Shown piece by piece: positions 24,088 through 32,812 of a DNA stretch of 64,000 bases. The notes beneath the pieces were generated by a model. That model was not told where the DNA came from. It was given only the letters and a program-made list of their open reading frames with translations, and searched no databases. Position 1 is the stretch's first letter. Every line of letters begins with the position of its first letter. The stretch is taken from NCBI GenBank assembly GCA_002049455.2, contig KV918782.1:396627-460626 (forward strand). The letters run 5' to 3'. The translations under genes were made by a program, and so were the position numbers. This DNA is from Porphyra umbilicalis. Lineage: Eukaryota > Rhodophyta > Bangiophyceae > Bangiales > Bangiaceae.

Positions 24088-25380
24088 CTACGAGGAGTGG
24101 AGCTGGTTGACCGAGAGTCCTCGGGGCCCCGTCGAAGACTGTCCCTTCCGCGATGATCCCCCGGGTGACCCCCGGCTGGCCAACGCCATGACGTCCTTGG
24201 CGGCCCGATACTTCCCCGACACGTACGTCGATAAATGCTGGTAGCTTCGTTGCGCCGAGTTGTACACGAAGGCATCCGTCCGTAGATACTCCGGTAGGCC
24301 TTGGATCAGCTGTTGCTTCATCGTCCCCTCTGAGTGGATGTTGCCGCAAAGCTCAGCGAGGCTCCGTAGGCGTGCCGCGAAGGCGTCCACTCCCTCGTTG
24401 TCCACGAGCGCCGCCCGGCTAATCTTGTCCTGCGCCAGCCCCAAAGCGTGCGGCTCCGCGTGGGTCGACAAAAACCAATTGACCGCCGCGGGAAAGGATC
24501 CAAGCGAGCGCCGTCCGCCCGCGATATCCGACCCCGGTAGGTTCCGAGTGAACCGCGTCTCAGCGTCGCCCGCGAGGAAATTGGGAATTAGGTACAAACC
24601 CATCCCTTCGGACACGTCGTTGTCATCGCAGGCCTTGACGAACTTTCGGAGCCACGAGAAGACCTTGAGGGGTTCCTTCCCGTTGAAAATCGGGGTCCCC
24701 CCGACGGAGAACTTCATATTCTTGGCCGTCCGTCCCATCTTGCGGGCATGCGACGCCCCGTAGGTCGAGTGACGGTTCCGTAGGCGGTACGATCGGTAGT
24801 CCAGGACGCCCGCGAAGCGATCGTTCGGGCACTCGAGGACCGCCAACTTGCCGGACCCCACCTTGCGCCCCACGTGGTCGTCGTCGTTGTCGGTTGTCGC
24901 CGGCGACGGCGAGGAAGATGAAGACGACGATGACAACGAGGGACTACGGTGACGCCGTGACTTCCCTTTGCTGCGGCTCTTCCGCGTGCCCACTGGAGAA
25001 TCTCGGCGAGGGGCATCTTGAGCAGAGCCCGCGGGGCTCGCCGCGATGACCCGAGAAACGTCGGCCAGTAACGACTCGCGGAACGTCGACAGCGCCGTGT
25101 CCAGATCGGCCATCGCCAGAGGCGTCGCCGGATCACGATCTTGATCCACCAACCCCTTCCGTTCGTCGTGACGTCGAGGGATGAGGGCACCGGCCCCCGG
25201 TGGGACCCGACGAACCGTTTCGCCCACGAGGTCCGCCAATGGCCGAGGCGGAGTGAAGGGAATCCCTGATCCGGCCGCGGATCCCCCTGTTGCAGCGACC
25301 GATGGGGTCACCGCGGATGTACCCGCCGGCATACCGCTAGCGATCGCGTTCGAATTGGGGATGTCGGACGGCGACGCCAT
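24088..25380 (-). CDS. Gag (capsid) of the chromovirus
   Basis: I chose the start at ATG 25380 because it opens a normal-looking protein (MASPSDIPNSN). The upstream in-frame codons begin from a non-ATG and read unlike gag. An Arg/Ser-rich basic stretch followed by a run of serines precedes the capsid-like region, which has a typical retrotransposon-gag pattern (PLKVFSWLRKFVKACDD, a Trp-containing helix, then LCGNIHSEGTMKQQLIQGLPEYLR). The frame ends at TAG 24088-24090 and resumes in the same frame with the CCHC knuckle. About 430 residues. Confidence 0.8.
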   Translation of the reverse strand: MASPSDIPNSNAIASGMPAGTSAVTPSVAATGGSAAGSGIPFTPPRPLADLVGETVRRVPPGAGALIPRRHDERKGLVDQDRDPATPLAMADLDTALSTFRESLLADVSRVIAASPAGSAQDAPRRDSPVGTRKSRSKGKSRRHRSPSLSSSSSSSSPSPATTDNDDDHVGRKVGSGKLAVLECPNDRFAGVLDYRSYRLRNRHSTYGASHARKMGRTAKNMKFSVGGTPIFNGKEPLKVFSWLRKFVKACDDNDVSEGMGLYLIPNFLAGDAETRFTRNLPGSDIAGGRRSLGSFPAAVNWFLSTHAEPHALGLAQDKISRAALVDNEGVDAFAARLRSLAELCGNIHSEGTMKQQLIQGLPEYLRTDAFVYNSAQRSYQHLSTYVSGKYRAAKDVMALASRGSPGGSSRKGQSSTGPRGLSVNQLHSS

Positions 25381-26034
25381 CGTAGTGGCCGGGCGGTAAT
25401 CGACGACAGACCGACGCGGAGATCCACGTCGCCTTGAACTCACAAACCAACAGACGATCGGGGAACCGGCTACCCGGTACGGCCGTGACAACGGCCGGAA
25501 TCCCCTGCTGCTCCACCAGAAATTGTAGCAGTTCTAAGCACCACCACGTTGGCTCGTCGTCTTGCCGAAGTGACCTCTTGATCAGCTCGGTCCGTCGAAG
25601 GAACTGCCCCGGAAATCGACCCACAGCCCAGCCTTCCCCCAACGGGAGGAGAGGATCACGGCAAAGCCCAGTGGGGAATCGTAGTCCAAAGCACAGTTAG
25701 TTGTATCAAACGGCGACGGGGACGGCGTCCCCACTCTCAATAAACCCATCCCAAACCCGAACGCCGGTGGCCAAAGTAGCCACCCCAAATGCGCCAAACC
25801 GATAAATCCCTCCAAAGCGAAAAGTTCAAACAAGTAGTTGGGGGGTTGGGAAAACCACTGGGGAAAAGCCCCGCCCCCGACCAAATCCAATCTCCCCGAG
25901 ATCTGGACAGGTCATTCCCTTGCTGGCCCGGATCGGGATATTTTGGGACGGCCCCCGGAGGTGTGCTGTCCACAGCTGAGGGGCCACGCCCCTTCCAACT
26001 GGGGACCCCCGACCGCCACACGCACGAGGCCTGG
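25381..26034 (-). other. Leader or LTR-side sequence of the chromovirus; junction with older transposon gene
   Basis: Upstream of gag (minus sense) there is no gene. The transposon-protein frame from 26.4 kb stays open down to 25737, but after about 26035 it loses its family pattern and reads as random Trp/Gly/Ser-rich sequence. I therefore place a junction near 26030-26040. If a 5' LTR exists it should lie here, but I found no second copy. A TGGTGGAGCAGC string on the minus strand near 25510-25520 could be a tRNA primer site; this is very weak. Confidence 0.35.
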
Positions 26035-28378
26035 ACAATCTTGGCAGCCAAATGCAGCAGGTCCGTTGTGATGCTCAGGGTCTTGTGTAGAGGCATGAAA
26101 GCGATATCGGATGCCGGCACCAACATGAGTGGTCGGCGCTGAATTGACCGGTGTTGGTCGTGTGTCATGGGGCGCACGAGCGAGGCATTCTCTGAGCACG
26201 AGCCCAAAGCACGGCACACCTCGGTGGCCTGCTCCACCGTGCGGGGCTCACCGCGACACTGGCTGCCATTCTGTAAACAGCCATAAAAAGCCACCAGCTG
26301 CTCGTCGCTCTCCCACCGAGGACCAACCGCCGAGCACAGGAGGCACGGGTGGCGGCTTGACGCACCTGACTGCCCACAGAACGCTGTCATCCAGGCATAG
26401 TCGCCTGTCAGAATCAGCAGAACTGACCTCAAAACGCCCCCACCAGGAGCCCCGTGGACCTTAGGTCATCGATGTCGGCCAACCACAGAGCGTATATGCG
26501 CCGTAGGGCAGCGTAGTCGTCGGTGCGGCAGGGGAAGACACCAATCACAATAGAGTTTCCGACACTGGCTCGCCGGCGCTGGTTTGCAATGCCCAGACAC
26601 ACCTTGACAGTGCTGGTCCTGCCGCCCTTGTCCATTCCAAAATGGAGCTGAACAGGGGGCCCCACAAGACCGACGCTGTCAGCGGAGGGCGACTGACTTC
26701 TGTCGCTCGCCTCGGCAGCCGCCGTTGCGCGACCGGGTCCCGCCGGAGTGGTGCTGCTGGTAATGACGGGTGATCCGCCGCCGCCGGCCCGCACGCCGGC
26801 AGATGCATCAGGCTGGGCCTCTGCGTCACTAGCCCGTGGCACAGATTCCACTCCGGCATCCGTACATGACACGGTCGTGTCCATTGGCCGTGGCGTGATG
26901 CCCATCGGAGCGGCAGCGTGTACGCCGGAGGCGTCTGGGCCCTCCGCCCGGCCCCAGCGCGCCGTGGTCCCACAACAGGCCCCACCCACAGGCCGGGAAG
27001 CTGGCCCCACCCAGCACCCAACACCACCCGCGGCTCCGCCACAGATACCCCCTGCCCCCGGCCCACCGCTCGTCGCGTCACCTGTCGGTTCACCGCCGCC
27101 CGCCGTTGTAGCGGCGAGTGGTGAGTGGACGGGTTGACAGCGGTTCTCAGAGGCACTAGTGGGGCCAAGACCCAAGGGGCACTCGAGAAACTCCTTGCGC
27201 TCTACCAAGTCGTCAATCAGAGCTTGGATAGCTGCTCGAGGGCTGACCAGGTATGCTCCTTCATCGCACGTCTTGACTTGGTTCTGTGCTTCAAGTGAAA
27301 AGCTGACCTGGTCCGCCCTCAGGGCCGACAGGGAGGCCAACCCGCTATCCCGTCCGCCCAAGAAGGCCCGAATCCGCCGCCAAGTCACGCCGCTTATCTT
27401 GTTTGCAATCTTTAACTGCGTCTGTTGCCGGACCGACAAGGACTTGAGCAGCGCCACTCCAACACGACCTTCGGCGCTCGCCCGCCGAGAAATGGCCGAC
27501 ACGGCGGCTGACACCTCCGCGGGGTCAACAGTCGTCAGACTGGACAACAGCGACGCCGCCGTGTTCCGTCTGCCGCGGTCCTGGCGCGGGCCCACCACGG
27601 CTTTTGTGGCCATAACCACGCGCTTGTACGTCCTTATGACCCCGTTAGAGAACTTAACGGAAATGCTCTGCGGCCTCGTACGTCGTAGGTGAGCACCCAA
27701 CAGGGCTTCTGTGCCACAACTCGCCGGGCCGACGCCGATTCCGGCCTCTGACACCGTCGACAGCTTGATACGTGACGGTGTGCACGGCTCCACCGGCGCG
27801 GGCTCGTGAAAGGTCGGTAAGCCGTTCGCCCCCGCTTCTTTTGCGACAGCTGCTGCTGCAGGTGGTATAGGCGGCGGAGTAGCGGGTCCCACACTGGTCG
27901 CAGCGGGCTGCTCCGCGCGCCACTTGCACGTGGGACACACCTTATGCAGCCGCCGCCAGAGCAGGCGAGCTTCTCGCTCTGCCTTGGAGGTCTCCCACAG
28001 CAGCCGCAGGCACTTGGGCCCAAGTACGACAGTGGCGGGACGGTCGGTGGATACTTGCGGGTGCAATAAAGATGAGCACACGGACGCTCGTTTACTTGGG
28101 GTTGGTTGAAGGACCTTGTAGCAGGGGTAACAATAGCCCAGGTTAATGCCTTTGGTGTCTTCCCCAGAAGCGCAGCTGCAGTTGCGGACCTTAAAGCGTC
28201 CCTCAAACTCACGAGCCGCTCGATCCCAGACAATACCACTCTTGACCGCCGTCAGCCATCGCTCTCCACGCGGTCCTGGTCGTAAGAACGCCTCCTCGCA
28301 CCCAAGACACACGTAGGCAGGTCCACCCGTTGGGAAAACCAGCCGAACCTCAGCAGAGGCGGCCAAACTGGAAACCAT
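26035..28378 (-). pseudogene. DNA-transposon protein with zinc-ribbon-like N-terminus and GDY...PCLLC motif
   Basis: The start is ATG 28378, the first ATG of the frame. The N-terminal half has Cys pairs (CLGCEEAF, CSCASG, CYPCYK, VCPTCKW) suggesting zinc binding. A long Pro/Ala/Gly linker follows, then HFGMDKGGRTSTVKVCLGIA and a frameshift in a G-rich stretch near 26430-26440. The next frame reads LTGDYAWMTAFCGQSGAS followed by RHPCLLC and a Leu/His-rich segment. The acidic motif plus C-x2-C cluster resembles transposase-like proteins scattered through algae, oomycetes and invertebrates, but I cannot name the superfamily. The protein should continue for several hundred residues. Instead it is cut near 26035, and a matching C-terminus appears at 17320-16781. 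Confidence 0.55.
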
Positions 28379-29189
28379 GAAGCAAGGCAGAGGGACGGAG
28401 ACAAGACAGGCCCCATACGAAAAAGAAAAAAACAATCCAACCGTCCCGCCATTGGTCCCGCACACCACGCGAGCTGCTGATCACGATGCGGTTCTCCGCC
28501 GCAAAAAAAGTCACTGTGCTGATGTTGTGCTGTAACGGCACCAAGTCACTTACCTAGGGGCGGGGGTGGCCAAGGCGGGAGTGAACAGCAAGGCGGCACG
28601 ACCAGCGCTATCCTCCATTGTCCAAAAGCAAGAGGGAGAGCAGGGGGGAAGGGGGGAAAGCGCTTGACTGCGCCTGTGAGAAAAACGAAGACGAGTGACA
28701 CTCGTCGCGACGCTGCTAGCGACAATGTGGGGGATGAGTGATGAGTGACTGCTGTGGAAGCGTGACAGTGCAGGAGAGGGCTGGTGTTGAGATCGAGTTT
28801 ACGTGGCCGAGGAATTTTTTGAAAAGTGTCTGACCCAGATGTCCGCGCCTAAGCAGGAGTGCCGCGTGGCAGCGGCGGCGGGCACGCGTCGACAGCCCCG
28901 CCAGCCGATAGGGCCGGGTCTCCCGGTCGGGCGCAGCCCGTGCCGCCCCTCGCACGAAGGCGCCCTGCGTGTGGCCGTGGGCGCGGCAGCAGTGGCGCGC
29001 CGCCGCCGATATGCGGCCCAGCGATTCACGGCTGTGGCTGATCTGCAACGTGCCAATGGTGTGCCGCGGAAGGGTCCAATGGCCAAAGTTATTTTGCCGC
29101 TGACCAATAGCATACCACAGCCATACTGCTGTGGTCGGCGCTTGCTTGTGGTCGATCTCGGCGGCGGGGCAGCGTCGCCGCGCACGCGC
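28379..29189. other. Gene-poor stretch
   Basis: No recognisable gene. The interval between 28850 and 29190 is GC-rich and Arg/Ala-coding like the interior of the 192-4521 element, and it lies directly inside the lone copy of that element's terminus. It may therefore be a truncated copy of that family. Confidence 0.35.
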
Positions 29190-29338
29190 CGTTGAGGTGA
29201 ACTTGTGCCTGAGATGCGTAGCCTTCAGGTCAGAGCACACCCTCAAATGATACTCGTGATGCGCTGGTCCATCTTTCGTTTTGTGAAAATGATTTTGTCC
29301 TTTCGTATGTCCAGGGTGTTTTCGCGAACGCGCGTTCA
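29190..29338. repeat. Third copy of the 192-4521 element terminus
   Basis: This segment is the reverse complement of positions 192-340, about 80% identical by eye, and ends TTTTCGCGAACGCGCGTTCAG. It is oriented as a right-hand end. No matching left-hand end is visible within several kilobases, so it is either a solo terminus or the remains of a deleted copy. Confidence 0.65.
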
Positions 29339-30054
29339 GGCCCGTTCGCAGCACATTTCGCAGTTCCGCGGGGCCGGGGTGCATTATCTACGAAAGAACA
29401 TGCGGGCACCAGACATAGGGTTACTGTATTTACGAGTCACGCGAGCCAAGTATATTCCCAGTACGACCCAATTGATTGATATCAATACTGGCCTGGACAA
29501 TCTAGATGGCCACCTTCGCACCGACTCGTACCTCGATGTACCCGCCCGCTTGGCAGACTGCCGCCACGACGCATGTCGATATAGTGTCTCCGACCATGTG
29601 TCCTCGGTGTGCTTCATCCTCTCCATCCCCTGGCGTGAGCACTCGTTCTCGTATTGACGACGTGGAGGCCCGCGACGGGGCTCCCGCGCCAAGCGCACGC
29701 CAGCGGATGCCGTCGTCGACCTGGTTGGCTTTTCGCGCTTTTTTCTTTCACATCGCAGGCTGTATAATTCTTATAGCACAGCTCTGGCCATGTGATACTT
29801 GGGAGGCGGCAGCAACGTTGACATCTGTGAAGTATTTTGCGTGCACGCAGCCACGCTGTACCAGTCAGTCTGTCGGAAGACCTCGTTGTGTCAGCAGCGA
29901 CCGCAGCCGTTCGGCAGGAGTATAAGAGGCTGTGGTTGGTTGGTGATCAGGTGGAAGGGATGTTGTTGACGTAGTGGCACGACACAACAATGGGTTCCGC
30001 GCGGCGAAGTGACAAGAGTGGAAGTCGCGAGTGGCGTCCTCGGGAGTTGGTACC

Positions 30055-30190
30055 CGCCAGACGAACGCCAGGCTAAACGAACAAAAAACAAACGATGATT
30101 CCGTCTGGCATTCGTCTGTCCGTCTTCTGGCGATCGTCTGACAAACGAGCGCCAGACGCGAGCCAGACGAAATCCAGTTTCGTAAGATCG
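30055..30190. repeat. CAGACG/CGTCTG palindromic cluster, copy 1
   Basis: Words of the type GCCAGACG and CGTCTGGC occur repeatedly in both orientations. They include an imperfect palindrome, TCTGGCGATCGTCTGACAAA followed by CGAGCGCCAGACG. A similar core sits at 31400-31440. It looks like the subterminal region of a small transposon. Confidence 0.45.
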
Positions 30191-31332
30191 GTGACTCGAA
30201 GGGTCCTGGCACGTGAGCGGACCAAATCTAGAGCGGGCAGGTCAAGCCCTTGTGAGTGGGCTGGCTTGTGAAGAAATAATTATTTTCCCTACTGACCATC
30301 TGCTTGCGGACTTCGCATCGTTACGAGGACGAATGGTGCGAACTGAGACGCCTGAAGGCCGCTCTCCGATGGCTATGGTGCTACGTTGTTTACAGCTGCG
30401 CGCAACAACTGAGTATGCTGTAACAGGAGAAATTGCGTGGCCTGTGGCCTCCCAGGGAGCGCTGTGAGCGTGTTTCTTTCTAAATTTTGAATTCACGTGG
30501 TCAGGAGAGGGCGCGAGTGGAAGCAAGAGAGGGTCCGCTGTGCATTTGAGAAGAGGAGGCCTCTGTTCGTCTTGCCCTGCACAGCCTCGAACCACCTCCA
30601 CCATTATCGGGGCCGCTCTCTTCGACTTCTCTGTTGCATGGTTGCCTTTTTTACTTACTCCCTTCTTGTTGAATATTGCAACCAGAGGTATGCGCAGGGG
30701 GTGGCGGCGGTCTTTGTGCGAGATCAGAGGCCACCGTCATGCCTCTGCGGCGCCCCCTGCCGGGAGTAGTTGTAGGATGTGAGGAGCGGGTTGGGGAGGT
30801 CGGTGATACTTGCGCCGGTGGCGGCGTAGCACGTTGAATGAGAGTCAGATGGTGGTAGGTGGTTGGTCTTTGGACCTACGTACCAGCCTATGCTGCCAGC
30901 TGATGACGCGGTGGGGCGCGGCTGAGCGGGAGGGAACCTGTGGGGAGCAGTTGAGTGGCATGATGCGATGGCTAATAGATATAGCGCTGACAGGGAGGCT
31001 GCGGATGGCGTGAGGAGGGCGTGGGTGTTTTGGCGAGGAGGTGCGGTCGCGAGGCGGTAGGTACAGCGGTGGGGTAGTGGGTTTAGCGGCGGGGTCGTAG
31101 ATGAGGTGAAGGGATAGTAGGTGGGGCTGCGGGGTGGCGATACTGGACTGCCGGGGTCCCTGGCCGGCCCGTACGGGCGGCCAGGACGAAACGGTTGAAT
31201 GGCTGGGCTAAGCTATAGTCTCTAACACGAAATACAAAAGTAGTGCACCCACACAATGACCCAGAGAATCACATACATGGATCTGCTGACACCTGCTCTC
31301 ATGGCCTATCCAGCGTGGTCGATATGCCCAAG

Positions 31333-31470
31333 CGTTCTGTCAAACGAAACGTAGACGAAGAAAACTCACGGCAAGCTTACGAACGGGCAGACGAAAACCC
31401 GTTCGTCTGGCGACCGTCTGTCAAACGCCTGCCAGACGAATGGCTTACGAAACCGGCTTTCGTTTGTTTG
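31333..31470. repeat. CAGACG/CGTCTG palindromic cluster, copy 2
   Basis: The core GTCTGGCGACCGTCTGTCAA followed by ACGCCTGCCAGACG matches copy 1 at about 32 of 38 positions in direct orientation, and each core is itself nearly palindromic. With copy 1 it brackets 1.1 kb of unremarkable sequence. The two could be the ends of one element or two independent insertions. Confidence 0.45.
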
Positions 31471-32812
31471 GTGCCAACCTTCCATGGTGACGCAGGTGCC
31501 CACGTGATGCTGTGCGCGGGCCTGTGACGAGGAGAGGGCGGCGCCGTGCGCGTGGCCCGTGCGAGGGGGTGGTGGCGTCGCGATGGCGAAACTGGGCGTG
31601 CGGGATGCCGCGCAGCTGACCGCGCGGTACGTGGTGGGGGGAGGTGAAGACGCCGCTGGCTTTCCGGTGGCAGCACCTACGGCGGCGGCGGCGGCCCCTG
31701 CGCCCGCGCCTCTTGCTGCGATAGGCTTGCTCCTGGCAACAAGCCTAGCCACCATGGACGAGGAGGCGGGAGTGGCGTGGCGTTTGCCCCGGGGGGTGGG
31801 TCGGCTGCGCGGTAGCGGCGGCGGAGGCGGACGCAGGTGTGAAGCCGGAGGGCTGGCGGGGGTGAGGTTGTCGGCGAGCGGCGCGTGACTTGGGATGGTC
31901 GCAAGTACGGCGTCGCCTGCGCAGTGGAGCTTAACTGGGGGTGGGATACAAAAGCCATTCTGGTAATGTGAACAGCAAGTCTTCATGTGGAAAGTCATGC
32001 GGTGAGTCAAAAACCACACACATCAGCACTGTTTTGTGGTGACCCTTGTTGGATCCACGGCTCAGCGTCGAATGATTGGCCAGCGTTGCGCCACAGGTGC
32101 CCAAATCCCACAAATTACGGCAGTCCCCACATGCCGCTGTGGAACGCGCTACGGCAGTTTCACCCGTGTATTGCTGTCTTCCCAATGTTGGCCAATGCTG
32201 TCGATGTCAAGAGGGGTGATCAAAACGGCTCGGGCGCGCGCGCCTGCCCGTGGACGCCCGCAGGGACATGGAAATAAAATCCAATGCAGGGCATGAAAAA
32301 TATAGCCACGTGCCAAGTGAAGCGCGACGCGGCATGCTTAAAGTCTAAATAATGCTTCGGAACTTACACAAATAGATGGGCTTTCATCACAGAACAACTC
32401 CAGGCCAGGGAGTCTTCGCGTACGGGCTTTCAGTTTCAAGGACACAGGACAAGTCGCTGTGATGCAAGTCTGCGCATCAGCGGCGCACCGAACAAAGCCC
32501 GCCCACTTCGCGCTCGCATGACCCCCACACCGACCCGCGCCGCCACATCGGCCGCTTGACGGCCAACGGCCGTGGCGCCCCCAACCCGCCCCTTTGTCTT
32601 CACTTCTCTTGTCCCCCATTGTCATCCTCTGGCGTCTCCTCTTTCTTGTTACTCATTGCCCTTGCATCGGGCCCTTCGTCGCCTACCGTTCAACGTCGCT
32701 CGATTGCGCGTCACCTCCACGCTCGCCCCCTCGTCTGACGCGCCCCACTGCCTCTGCCTGCCCGACTTTCTCCGTTTTCCATCCTCTTGCGCTGCCGACC
32801 TGCGCTCTCACC

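Larger units (their letters stand above)
19634..25380 (-). mobile_element. Ty3/gypsy chromovirus, decayed, LTRs not identified
   Basis: Read on the minus strand from 25380 to 19634, the order is gag, CCHC knuckle, aspartic protease, reverse transcriptase, RNase H, integrase with HHCC finger, then a C-terminal chromodomain. That order (RT before integrase) and the chromodomain define a chromovirus of the Ty3/gypsy class. Stops and one frameshift interrupt the polyprotein: TAG 24088-24090, TAA 23401-23403, TGA 23395-23397, TAG 21334-21336 and a frame change near 21260-21275. I saw no matching LTR pair. The 5' side would lie above 25500, and the 3' side below 19500 or, if the antisense gene belongs to the element, below 17458. 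Confidence 0.85.
29339..32812. other. Gene-poor region with two CAGACG-rich palindromic repeats
   Basis: About 3.5 kb with no gene I can support. Frames such as 31366-32019 (minus) are Pro/Ala-rich and overlap a repeat. An AATAAA-like word is at 32272. The only structured elements are the two CAGACG clusters annotated separately. The last 200 bp before 32813 should hold the Nup98 promoter and 5' leader, which is pyrimidine-rich, but I see no clear TATA box. Confidence 0.4.

Noticed and set aside
19180..26034. LTR pair for the chromovirus.
   Set aside because: I compared both sides by eye and found no repeated block. Only the weak match around ACCCCCG near 19380 and 26008 was seen, which is too short. 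An all-against-all comparison of 17300-19630 with 25400-26100 would settle it.
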